Source of the DNA: Lobosporangium transversale
Taxonomy: Eukaryota; Mortierellomycota; Mortierellomycetes; Mortierellales; Mortierellaceae
DNA: 64,000 nt
Assembly: GCF_002105155.1 (NCBI RefSeq)
Contig: NW_019029048.1
Span: forward strand, 62,001 to 126,000
Direction: 5' to 3'
Made by a program: the position numbers and the translations under genes. Below are positions 1-10,953 of this stretch, piece after piece (the stretch's first letter is position 1; each line of letters opens with the position of its first letter). The notes beneath the pieces were generated by a model. It saw only the letters and a list, made by a program, of their open reading frames with translations, was not told the origin of the DNA and did no database searches.

Positions 1-1
1 T

Positions 2-525
2 CAGGATGACCATCAATCTAATCAACGACAAGCTCATCAACACCAGCATCCATACCTATTATATAGACATTCTCCTCAGAACATTAGTCGACCATCAACA
101 CCGCCTGTATCACCTGCTGTTGTTGTACTTCCACCCACTCACTCGGGCACTGCACCGTCTTCACCTAGTGTTCTCTCTTCAACCACAACGCATTCAGACA
201 ATAGTCTATCATCTAGCGGACCCTTATCCTCAGTAGCTTCGACATCATATTCGTACCATAGCGAAACACATCGGAATCACTTGCACTCTCCCTTCTCTCT
301 CTTTTCACATGGAAGTAGTAGTGGCTCCCAAAGTGCCGATCACTTATTCAGCTCTTCAAAGACGCTTAGGATTGAACTAAATCAAACCGAGGTCGTCCTC
401 AAACCTGGTCAACCAACTGTCATGGAGGGAGTTGTCTACTTGAGTCTACACAAAAACACCAAAGTCAAGACACTTCAATTAGAGTTTTCGGGGCGGTCGT
501 CAGTCACCTGGGTGGATGGTATGCC

Positions 526-556
<31 letters not shown>

Positions 557-2045
557 TCACATCTCATAGGTTTTTATATAGTCTTTTTTGAACTAACTAA
601 AAAAGCTGTGCGAATCGATAGATAATGCATACTCACCAGCCACTCGACAGACAACTGAACCGTATATAGAGCATACATGGACGTTGATCTCTCAGCAGCA
701 AAAAAAATCACCAATTCACCTGCAGTCAGGACATCATGCCTACTTTTTCTCTCTAGAGCTGCCGGATACGCTACCGGGGACAATTACCACTACTCATGGC
801 AAAGTGGAATATAAGCTCATAGCGACATTGACAAAGCCAGGCTTGACCTTCCACACCACTACAGCCACCACTCCCGTTACCATTCTCCGACGCAACCCAC
901 CCTTGCCTTTACGGTCATACCAACGAGGTGGTCGTGCTGTAAGTAGTCCTGACGACAAGGTCAAGTACAGGATCAGTATGCCTCAAGTCCGTGTCCCTCA
1001 CAATACCAAGGTCCCTCTGCAAGTCTCGATTACCGCTCCAACAATGCGGACACATGTCCAAGTGTTGCAAGTGGGGCTTTGGGAACGAGTTGTTTATAGA
1101 TCTGAGGGCCGCAAGAGAGTGGATATGAGGTTGGTCAAGATTCAAAAGAGTGAGGGATGGGAGCGGCCTTCTGACCATGAGACGGAGGCATGGAACTGGA
1201 ACAAAGTCTTGCTTTTTGATATGCCTCATATGGGATCCGAATTCAATCAATGCAACCCCTCAGCAGACATTGGGTTGATGAAAATCGGACATATTTTGCG
1301 ATTTTCAATCTTGGGCACGGAAGGGACTAAGCGCTTTCGAGTAGAGAACGAAATTGAAGTCAAGGTTTTAGCTTTCGAAGATGAATACCAACTTGATCCG
1401 GAGGAGGAAAATGAAGGAAGTGATAGCGAGTTGCCTTCATATTTATCTTCATTTTCGACGCCGAGAGTATCGTTCGATTCTGAGAGAGAAATGGATCCTG
1501 CAGATGATCTGAGGTCGATGATCCAGCGAATTCACTTGCCTACGTATGCAGAGTCAGAAGAAGACGCCAACAGTAGAGCTACGTCACGCAATGTTAGTAG
1601 GGACACCAGCCGTGCGCCCAGCCGAAGCACCAGCCCAGAGAGAAGCCTATCTTCATCCAATCCTCTGCATGCACTCCATGGTCTTCTTCACCATCATCAC
1701 CATCATCACCATCATCACCATTCCCATAGCTCCCATTATCACAATCAGTCTCTTCCACATAGCCCACTAAGTGTCGGCCACTCTCCTGTGCCTAGCACTA
1801 CTCCAATCTCACCTTCTCCATTGAGAGCCACAGAACCTGCATGCGTTAATGTTGCTTCTGAAAATGCTAGGGGACTTGAAGTCCCAGTAACGGACGAACT
1901 TGCCTTACCGCCTCCTTTGCGCTCTTCCTTTTCGACAGATGGACCCTTACAGCCGCCGTCACAATTTAGCGATACTGAAAATGGAAGCAGCGATGACCCA
2001 AATCTTGTTCTTTCGTCCTCGTCACAAGCGCCCAAAAACACTTGA
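2..2045 (+). CDS. Alpha-arrestin (ART-type ubiquitin-ligase adaptor), 5' end outside window
   Basis: Partial gene: the frame is open from base 2 to the first intron with no credible ATG, so the true start lies upstream. Exons read 2..518 and 622..2045 (at least 646 aa); the 103-nt intron has a GTATGC donor, a run of about 27 A right after it, and a CTAAC branch site before the acceptor, and the phases match. The first ~90 residues are Ser/Thr/His/Pro-rich. An arrestin N domain follows (begins LRIELNQTEVVLKPGQ) and then an arrestin C domain (VKYRISMPQVRVPHNTKVPL onward). Behind it are L-P-S-Y and L-P-T-Y, variants of the PY motif that in fungal ARTs recruits the WW domains of Rsp5-type ligases. 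The tail holds an 11-residue His run and Ser/Pro-rich sequence. Family role: directing ubiquitination and endocytosis of plasma-membrane transporters; the client is not predictable. Confidence 0.85.
519..621 (+). other. Intron of the alpha-arrestin gene with A27 tract at its 5' end
   Basis: GT-AG intron, phase 1, chosen because removing it joins the two halves of the arrestin N domain in frame. The poly-A tract begins only five or six bases after the donor. Confidence 0.75.
1686..1730 (+). repeat. In-frame CAT/CAC microsatellite encoding poly-His
   Basis: Alternating CATCAC units inside the arrestin gene give 11 consecutive His residues. Probably length-polymorphic; no specific function can be assigned. 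Confidence 0.8.
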
Positions 2046-2216
2046 TTGCATTTGTACCACTTTATCATCTAGCTTCAACTTTTAACATCAACTTTTGGCA
2101 TTTTAATTATCACTAGCATTATCATTACCATCATTCCATTATTCATTATTTTCAACCTCAACCTCGGCTGCAGCCTAGAATCACCATAATTTATTATTAA
2201 CTAATATGCATAGATT

Positions 2217-2222
2217 AATAAA
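2217..2222 (+). terminator. AATAAA polyadenylation signal of the arrestin gene
   Basis: A perfect AATAAA lies about 170 nt after the stop codon, a normal spacing for a fungal 3' UTR. Confidence 0.5.
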
Positions 2223-3713
2223 GCACATTTAGCTGTATATAAAAAAGCAGCTCAAAGGTTTTCTAACTCTCTAACTGACTCAGCTGCTATATTTCAATTC
2301 TTTTTGCATTTTTTGATACGCTGTTACGCTCAGTATCCTCCCAACGATTTTTAATGAGAGCATCGCTTTACTCTCCAAAGTTATATGATTAACATCTTCA
2401 AGTCGATGAGGCCATCGCTCATCTCACTTTAAAATTGTCCTGCAAAGGGTAGTAGACAGGCTGCGAGAGCAGCCAAACAAGAGATGTGGTTGGTTAGTTG
2501 ATACAATATAAGCAGCCAATGCTTCTGAGTCAGTTAATATGGATTTCCTAAAGCTTAATTCTTTTACACATTCTAGGGGCACAAACAACTATTTAAGTTT
2601 ACGAATCAAATATCGTAGATGGACAAGGTGGACAGGATGATTGACTATCGGCGAATGGAAAAAAAATATAGGACTGACGCTTTCATCTTTATATTTGTGC
2701 TCTCATATTTCGGGTTACCTGTTGGCAAAAGAATAAAAAAACATCCTGCTAGGTCAGCAAATGCTTTTCATGATGAATCCCACGTGGATACATATTAGAA
2801 AATAGATAGGCCCTGAGCTTTGGGTGAGACAATTATCTTTACTCTCATTTTCATCTTTAATCGAGAAGAGGGACCGGGAATTTACAATGGTTCGTTATCA
2901 TAATGTACATCTTTGAAGATGCATATATATTTTCCATGATTCTATGGTGTATATTGAATAGACAACGAGAGTACAAGTTGATGTCGATCTCTGTTGAACT
3001 CAAGGTTTTATGTTTAGGTGATGTGGTTATACTCCAGTGAATCAAATCAATTTTGAATATTTTAGATTATGTACAGTATACAGTGGTGGGCCCGGTAGAG
3101 TCACGTACAAGCCTTACTTTGGAGGGCTGGTTGCTTTACTCAGTTAGGCAGGTGTGTACCTCTTACCGAGTTACTGGCTTATTGTCTCTCCTATACGCTA
3201 ATTCAATCGAAAACTTGCCTTATTTAAACCTTAAAACGCACAACTATAAACAAATCCTTTCGCTCATTTTTCTTCCCACCATGACCTGTGCCGTCCGCAT
3301 TTGCTCCTTAATCTTCTGTTTAGAAAACAAGTCAGTGAGCGGAAGAATAAAAAACAAAAAATGGAAAAAAAAGGAACCGACATTGTATATACAACTGTGT
3401 TTTTTACCTGAAGATCATGTTAGTATACAATACTATTTTTTTTACAACAGCTTTGATTTGGAAGGAAAAAAAAAAGTGTTGCTTTGATCCTGCTGTCCTC
3501 TGTTTCTCCCATTTTCTCTTTTTTTGTTTGTTTGTTTGATCAAAGGTTGGTCTCTTGTCAAGCAAGGAGGTACCATTGACAGTGCACGATAAAAGCTTTC
3601 ATTAAATAGAGCGCGGAAATGGTTTTCATATCTAGAAATTACATCTGCTCTTATTTGCAGTGGGCTGATGCAAGATTTCAAGCTTTTAAAAACAAAAAGT
3701 TGACTAGTATATA

Positions 3714-3899
3714 TAGCCCGTTTCATTTGGTCGCGATACCTTATATTTTTTGAATACTTTCGAGTGTATTGGCAGCCAATTAGCTCGCTTGTTACGAGTA
3801 TTGTTGCAAGTCCGTCACGTAGTGAGATGCCACCAGAACAATTCAATCATCGTTTTTAGATTAAAAATATAAGGTATCGTGACCAAATAAAATTGGCGA
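3714..3899 (-). mobile_element. MITE copy A (186 bp, TA target duplication)
   Basis: Non-coding element with terminal inverted repeats of about 37 bp (3 mismatches between the two ends within copy B), whose core includes TTTCATTTGGTC and GATACCTTATATTTTT. It is flanked by TA on both sides (3712-3713 and 3900-3901). The same 186-bp sequence occurs in inverse orientation at 24545-24730 with 7 differences, all transitions. TA duplication and short non-coding body point to a Tc1/mariner-type MITE. No transposase is present in the window. Confidence 0.88.
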
Positions 3900-4429
3900 T
3901 ACATGGATAATCATGCATTGGTTGGTTATTTCGGTTCTTAAGAGTGACGGTACAGTCTAGATGAAAGAGTAGCTGTATCAAAGCTAAACATACATACTTT
4001 TCGAGGCGCGAGAAATAGAAAAAAAAAAAAAGGTGTCGATGGAGTTGTGAAGTAACAAATGTATTGGTGGAATGTAGGACCGAGATCTTGAATGAATGGA
4101 GTTCGTCACTCCCTTCTTTTAATAAAACAAAAGGGCAAAAAAAAAGAAAAGGCTGCGAAGCAGTTGGCATTGTACTTTTAGTATGACAAAAAAAACCACC
4201 CTGATCAAAACACTACCAACATCTATCATGCCAAGGATGGATAATGTTAAAATGGAGGGCCGAAAGAAGCTTGCTTTTTCCAGAGAAGTCTACAAACAGA
4301 TCAAGGAGTTGCATTGTTGAGCGATGCAAAGTTAAACACGATGAACGGATTGTGTGATTAGAAATGGCTTATAATTTAAAAAATAAAATATATCTGATTG
4401 AAATGCTTTAGTGTATTACAAACGATTCG

Positions 4430-4669
4430 TTCTTTTTTTTTTTTTTTTTTTGCATATAAGCACGTTTTTCTATTCTTCTTTCTTTTCTCTCTTTCTTGCC
4501 ATTCTGTCTGATCCACCTTCTCCCTTTATCATACAGACTAAGCAAATCTGTCGACCTTCGCGTATTTCCTCTTTCCTTCATTTCCATTTCACTGCATACA
4601 TATTTCCACATCCTCATATTCAACTTTTTTGTGAATTAAATTTACAAAGGTTGTATTCTTGCCAAAGGT
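4430..4669 (+). promoter_or_regulatory. Pyrimidine-rich leader of the ENA-type ATPase gene
   Basis: T18 followed by long C/T runs leads directly to the start codon. CT-rich leaders of this sort recur in this window upstream of the trehalase, the MFS gene and the 1188-aa protein. Transcription start not determined. Confidence 0.4.
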
Positions 4670-7600
4670 ATGGGTAAGAAGAAAACAGTCAATCTCGAAC
4701 CCGAGACTCCCTATCACACCTATACAGTCGACAAGGTCGCTGCTCACCTCAAGACCTCCGTTGTCGAAGGTCTTTCCTCTGAAGAGGCTGATGCTCGTCT
4801 CAAAACCTATGGGGCCAATGAGCTAGAAGGCAATGGTGGTGTCAAGTGGTACAAGGTGCTTCTGCGCCAGGTTGCTAATGTTCTCGTCGCTGTTCTCACG
4901 ATTGCATCGGTAAGTGACAGCAATATGAATTTCACATTACATGAACACTCATCTAGCTTGTCCTTAGTTCGCTGCCTTAACAAATATCTTTAATGTCGTC
5001 ATTGTAACAGATCCTGGCATTTGCAACGAAGGATTTTGCCGAAGGAGGTGTAATCCTATTCATCATCGTCATGAATGCTGCTATCGGATTCTGGCAAGAG
5101 TTTAATGCTGAACAGACAATGGAGGCTCTTCGTAACATGTCCTCACCTACAGCTCAGGTCATCCGTGATGAAACCCGTATCACTATTCCCAACAATCAGG
5201 CAGTCCCTGGTGATATTATGATATTTGAAGATGGAGATGTTATTGGTGCTGATTGCCGTCTGTTCGAGGTCTTTAACCTCGAGACTGATGAAGCCTTGTT
5301 GACTGGAGAGTCTCTGCCGGTACAAAAGAATCTGTCGCTGATCGAGAAGGAAGATGAAGCTCTCGGCGATCGTGTGAACATGGTTTTTGCTTCAACCACA
5401 GTTGTCAAAGGCCGTGCTAAGGGCATCGTGACTAACACCGGAATGAAGACGCAGATTGGGCAAATTGCGACTTCGCTTATGAGCGTTGATAGTAACGAGC
5501 AGACCCCATTACAGAAACGTTTAAATAAGATGGCCTACTTTGTCTTCCTGGCGGCTATTATTTTGGTGATCATTGTGTTCGGCGTCCATAAGTTCAAGTA
5601 TTCGAGCGAAGCGGCCATCTACGCCATCTCTGTATCTATTGCCATCATTCCTGAAGGCCTAGTTGCTGTCGTTACGCTGACTATGGCTTTCGGTGTAAGC
5701 CGCATGGCCGGCTTCAAGGCCATTGTCCGTCGTCTTTCTAGTTTGGAAAGTTTAGGTGCTGTCACCAACATCTGCTCTGACAAGGTATGTAGTCATTAAG
5801 CATCACTTTTTTTGTTTTTTTTTTTTGTTTTTTTTTGAACCATCAATCTTAACAACTATTTATTATGCTATTTTTCTCTCTAGACCGGAACATTAACTCA
5901 GTCTAAAATGGTTGCTGTCCGTATGTGGATCCCTGGCGAGGGCTTCCATAGAATTACAGGAACAGGCTTTTCCCCTGAGGGCGAAATCTATCGTCAAGTT
6001 AGATTGATCCAGGACGCATCTCAAACCAACGAGGAGCTTGTCCCTGTAGGCGCCGGCTCTGATCATTATACCCGCCTTATCCAAGCCGCTTCTCTCTGCA
6101 ACATGGCAGAAATCCGTCGTACAAATCATCCTGAGGTGCATGGCGAATGGACAGCTATCGGTGATCCCACTGAGATTGCTCTTCAGGTCTTGGCTCATAA
6201 AGCTGGTTTGTCCAAGCCTGACCTTGTCGAGAAAGGATTCAAACTGGTGTGCGAATTCCCTTTTGACTCTAGTGTTAAACGCATGTCTGTTCTCTTCCAG
6301 GCACCTCCTACAGCCGATTCACCCGGTGATCACTACATCTTCATGAAGGGCGCTACCGAGCGTGTGATTGGATCTTGCACCTCCTGGCGCGAGGGTAATG
6401 TTGAGCATAGGCTTGAGGAAGAAAAGGGTGGCGATCGCGCTCGATTTGAGAAAATGGTTTTTGACAATATGGACACCTTGGCAGAGAAAGGCCTCCGAGT
6501 TTTAACTTTGGCCTATCGTAAGTTTGAAGCCGTTCCTGGTGTTGATCTGGTACATGGGCTGGAGCGTGATGAAGTGGAGTCCAACATGACTTTCCTTGGC
6601 TTGGTCGGCATTTATGATCCGCCTCGTGCGGAATCTCGCCCTGCTGTGCTTCAGTGTTATGAGGCTGGAGTTCGTGTCCACATGTTGACGGGAGATCACC
6701 CTTCGACCGCAGCAGCGATTGCCAAAGAGGTCGCCATTATCCCTGAAGATGTCCCTATTGTTAATAATCCTTTGATTATGACTGCAGCTCAGTTCGATGC
6801 TATGTCGGACGAGGATATTGACAAATTGCCAGAGCTGCCTCGTGTCGTTGCCCGTTGCTCGCCCAACACCAAAGTCAAAATGATTGCTGCGCTTCATCGG
6901 CGTAATTTGTTTGCTGCAATGACTGGAGATGGTGTCAACGACTCCCCTTCACTTAAAGCCGCCAATGTTGGTATTGCCATGGGCCAGTCTGGCTCGGATG
7001 TTGCTAAACAAGCCTCGGATATTGTATTAACAGACGACAACTTTGCAACAATTGTCAAGGCTGTTGCCGAGGGTCGCCGCATGTTTGCAAACATCCAAAA
7101 GTTTGTGCAACACTTAATGGTATGTTGGGATCTTTTCCTAACAATTGAACTATTGAATAGCATACAAGTTTTGACACACATGATTCTTAACATTTTTTAT
7201 TTTTATTTTATTTTATTTTTTTTAATAGTCTGCTAATGTCGCTGAGATTGTTGTCTTGATTATTGGTCTTGCTTTCAAGGACAGAGAAGGCAATGCCGTC
7301 TTCCCTATGAGCCCTGTCGAAATTCTATTTTTGAACATGATCACTTCTTCACCCCCTGCTATGGGTCTCGGTCTTGAACCCCCAAGTGAGTCTAATATGC
7401 GCGAGCCTCCCCGTTCGGCTAAGCAGGGTCTCTTCTCGTTTGAGGTCGTTATGGATACATTTGTGTATGGATTGGTGATGGGGGCTCTTTCGTTTGCCTC
7501 ATTTTCGATTGTAGTGTTTGGATTTAACAATGGCGAACGTGGAACTGGTTGTAATTCGCGTTGGTCCGACTCATGCGAAGGTGTGTTCCGTGCCCGTGCT

Positions 7601-8035
7601 ACGTCTTATGCATGCATGACGCTTTTGATCCTTGCGCACGCTGTCAACTGCCGTGCTTTGCGTGAGACTGGATGGAGCATTAAGAACCTTATGACCTTGA
7701 AGCATAACAAGATGCTCTGGCTCAGTATTGTAATCGGTGCCCTCTTGGTCTTCCCGGTGTTGTACATCCCCGGTTTTAACCGAAATGTGTTCAAGCACTC
7801 AGCCATCTCGTACGAATGGGGACTTGTTTTGGTGTCGCTGGTAATCTTCATTATATTCGCAGAGGTGTACAAGAAGATCAAGATTAAGGTCATGAAACCA
7901 CTCAATCTGGAAGCCAACAGTCAGGCGGAGATGGAACGCATGCGCTCGTACATGACCCAGCCCGAGACCGATTCCGTGCTCGAAGGTACTGTCGTCGGCA
8001 ACGGCAACAGTAACAGGATCCTCAAGCAGAGGTAG
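4670..8035 (+). CDS. ENA-type (type IID) P-type Na+/K+-exporting ATPase
   Basis: Exons 4670..4909, 5011..5784, 5884..7119 and 7229..8035 join in phase 0 to 1018 aa, close to the ~1090 aa of yeast Ena1. The N-terminal cation-ATPase domain is followed by the actuator loop T-G-E-S (about 177), the phosphorylation site C-S-D-K-T-G-T-L-T with Asp337 lying one codon before an exon boundary, the hinge motif T-G-D-G-V-N-D (about 684), and a C-terminal block of membrane helices. The pairs GLEPPSESNMREPPR and DIVLTDDNFATIVKAV are typical of fungal ENA rather than SERCA or PMR1 pumps. Family role: ATP-driven extrusion of Na+ (and K+) at the plasma membrane, important for salt and alkaline tolerance. Which ion it prefers cannot be read from sequence. 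The start is the first ATG after the CT-rich leader. Confidence 0.93.
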
Positions 8036-8242
8036 CAGGAAACAGGAACGAGAAGGCATACTTAGGAGGAAATAGTATCCAACACCTTAACGCCTTTTTG
8101 TTCTTTTTTTTTTTTCATTCACTTATTTGCATCTTATTTGCATTGCATTATATTCCTTGTTATCCACTTAGTATCCGTTTTTCCATTTTTCCATTTTTTC
8201 TTTTTCCTGTATCTTTCTGAAAGCTCTCCTTTAGCATCCATT

Positions 8243-8248
8243 AATAAA
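8243..8248 (+). terminator. AATAAA polyadenylation signal of the ENA-type ATPase gene
   Basis: Perfect AATAAA about 210 nt after the stop codon. Confidence 0.5.
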
Positions 8249-8730
8249 GAAAGTTGCTGTATACTACATAATATGATTCATTTTTGAAATCAATCCATAA
8301 GCAGTGCATGGATAGTTGGTCGATCTTGCCTTACCCAAAGGCTGTTGTGTGAATTGTAAATAGTTTTCATCTGATAATCGGTAAATGCTAATTACCCTGA
8401 ATATGTTCATGTCTCCGTTGGAGGACGCCGCTTTGTCGCTCTGGTTGAGTTAAAGTTATCCTGCACCGCCCAATATATTCACATTAGACTTATTAAAGGC
8501 AATCTTAGTAAAATGCATGCCGTGCATTCCAGTGGCGAGAGCACTACGCTTTGGCTCTCTTTCTATCTCTCTCTTTCTCCTCGTTGCCACTCTCTTCTCA
8601 TCCTCATTCCCATCCTCATTCCCACCCTCATTCCCACCCTCATTCCCACCCTCTCTCTCATCACCTTTAATAAACATAACTGTCTTTAATTTAATATAGC
8701 CTTTATTACTTATAAAACCTCATACATGTC
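8249..8730. other. Intergenic / promoter region with CT-rich stretch
   Basis: No gene seen. The downstream half is C/T-rich and contains the 11-bp tandem repeat at 8598-8653, so it is likely the promoter and leader of the following membrane-protein gene. Confidence 0.5.
8598..8653 (+). repeat. Tandem repeat, about five 11-bp units CCTCATTCCCA
   Basis: Consecutive near-identical units 60-130 nt upstream of a start codon; a minisatellite in the leader or promoter. Confidence 0.75.
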
Positions 8731-9019
8731 ATGACTACCCATCAATTCAAACTCCTTTGTGCGGCTTACAATGGAATTTCAGTATATGGTCTGGCTACCG
8801 AAGGGGCTGATGCAGGGGATGACAAGTTGCTCTTCCTCGTCCAGTCCAACCAGAGACCACCCACTCTTGCATCTTATTCTTGGACAATTGTTTCCAAAGT
8901 TCGAGTCTCGGCTATTTACGATATATCCCAGTCACAGGACGATAATTTATGCTCAGTAGACACTGATGTAAAAAAAAGAACTGCTTTTTAATACAAAACT
9001 GTCATTATTAAAAAGATGG

Positions 9020-9052
<33 letters not shown>

Positions 9053-10829
9053 TTGTTGGTAGGGTGTTTTCACATACATTGGTTCCAAAGTCGTCAAAGC
9101 ACCATCACAAACACCTGGACTCGGGGGTGTTCAGTATAGCAAATCTCATCCTAATCCTAACAACAGCTCTACGGGAGATGGTGGGTGGAAAACGATTGAT
9201 TTCAATTCAGCATACACATGGCCGCAAAAATCTTCTTTTTCAACTCTGTTCCTGGCAAATAAGACTCCTGTCCATGCATACCGGGGTTCTAGTCCCAGTA
9301 TAGTTCAATTTGGATACTTGGATGAAAATTTGCAAATGACAACGGCGACAGCACAGAGCTGGTCGTTCGTAAGTATTAATTAGTCTTCAACTTAGTTATA
9401 TTTGCTATAGACATTATATCGCTTTATTTTCTTTGACTTTTAGCTTTTTTTTTTTTTTATATATACTCACGGTTTATTGATCATTCTCTTCTTCTTTCTT
9501 TGAATGTAGGATGCCAGCAGATACGGGACATTATATAATGTGAACTATCTTAATAATTATCTCTACTTTCTGTCCGGGAACCAAACATCTTCTCCCGATG
9601 TAGTCAACCTCAATCTACTTAAAGTCCCATTCAACTTCCCAAACATGACTCAACAAACGCCTCAACAACCCTATGATGTCTCGGTAATGAATAACTGTTT
9701 TAATGAGAACGGCCGTTCTGGCATTTTTGCCAATTCATACTTCATCATATGCAACAACACTTTAAGCCGTGTGGGCTCTTTTGATCTAAACTCCGCCAGT
9801 CGCATGGATCTTCCTCGCGATATAACAAATCCGCCTGAAGACCCGATCGAAATCTTTTTACCCGTTGGAGGTCAAAACTTGGAACTTGCGTTTGCTCTTG
9901 TCCAGACCAAGTTTGAGGGCGGAAATAATAATGCTAACCGCACAGCCACGCTTAGGACCTTGAACTTGAGTGGAGGTGCCGCTGGACTCTGGCAAAGATG
10001 GGATTTTCAAGTCAATGTTACGGAGGCTGCTAGTAATAAAACCTTACCAGCCAATGGTCCACCTAATTCTTCATCATCGACTCCTGTAGGACTTATTGTC
10101 GGGATTGTTGCCGCATTGGGGGTGGCGCTTACAATCGCATTTTATTTCGGCTATTATCGTCGAGTCGTGTTGAAGCGAAGAGGAGAAAAAGAAGAAAAAA
10201 GGAAAAAAGATTCAACAGGACTGGATAACGCAAAATATATCGCTGAAACACCCTCCGACCTGCAGAAACGACCTTACAACTCATTATATGATGATCCTCT
10301 TAGAAGTTCCGCAATCAATACCATGACTATCAGCACGCCTGTGTCGACACCGATGAGCACTCATATAACTAGTCAACCCTTCTCTATGTATTCGTCCGCT
10401 CCGATCACCACAACTGTCCTCGCTGATCCTCTACTGCAAGCACAGATGCAGCAGCAATTCAAGTTCACAGCCCATCCTCGGCCCAACTTCGTTACTTCTA
10501 CAGCCGGTACTGAAGAGCAGCAACACAACATGACTGGACAATGTAATAGTGGCGCACATAATAATAATATAAACAACGATATCGATAATAGTAATCATAA
10601 TACCTCTCAGTCACCACCCTCTATTCCAACACGCTCTCGACCATCTACCAATAATGTCCCTATGAACAATCCACATGCCTTAGTCAGTGAGGTTTTAAGC
10701 AGCGTCCCAATTAGAAGCCCACATACCCCTATCAGTGCCACCATGTCATCAGTGTTTTCTGCACGCGATATACCAGCAAATTGGGACAAGCCTGTCGTCC
10801 ACAATCCCCATACGGAACCTGCGCTTTAA
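8731..10829 (+). CDS. Single-pass membrane protein, propeller-like ectodomain, family copy 1
   Basis: Exons 8731..8967, 9063..9368 and 9510..10829 join in phase 0 to 620 aa. The first intron has about 26 T before its acceptor. Residues 1-370 contain repeated Tyr/Trp/Gly-rich blocks resembling beta-propeller blades and many N-x-S/T sites. One strong hydrophobic segment (about 374-396, GLIVGIVAALGVALTIAF) is followed by Arg/Lys-rich sequence and a ~220-residue Ser/Thr/Pro/Asn-rich tail. That order suggests an extracellular N-terminal domain and a cytosolic tail. There is no cleavable signal peptide at the modelled start, so an upstream exon could be missing. It is clearly related to the gene at 61350-63060, with a shared intron position (after SWSF here, after TWYL there). 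I do not recognise a named family; a surface sensor or adhesin is speculation. Confidence 0.75.
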
Positions 10830-10842
10830 TGTATCTAAATGA

Positions 10843-10848
10843 AATAAA
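10843..10848 (+). terminator. AATAAA signal between convergent genes
   Basis: Located 14 nt after the stop of the upstream gene and about 105 nt from the stop of the convergent gene on the other strand, so the two 3' UTRs very likely overlap. Confidence 0.45.
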
Positions 10849-10953
10849 GATAGCGTTATACACATTCCTCAGATATCATCTCTCTTAAAGAAAGTCTAAA
10901 CCATTTATTTCTTGACATCACAAAGGCATATATTTATATATCTCTCTTATAAT

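Larger units (their letters stand above)
2250..4669. other. Intergenic region, no supported gene
   Basis: AT-rich spacer between the arrestin 3' UTR and the ENA-type ATPase. Short open frames here carry no recognisable domain, are rich in homopolymer-coded residues, and do not join through splice sites. The one structured element is the MITE at 3714-3899. The last ~230 nt before the ATPase start are pyrimidine-rich (including T18 near 4433) and probably belong to its promoter and leader. Confidence 0.6.

Noticed and set aside
3053-3846. Two overlapping frames of 134-144 codons on opposite strands
   Set aside because: No domain, no splice continuity, partly within MITE copy A and poly-A/T sequence.
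8598-8653. CRISPR-like spaced repeats
   Set aside because: Units are 11 bp, contiguous and without spacers, and the genome is eukaryotic.
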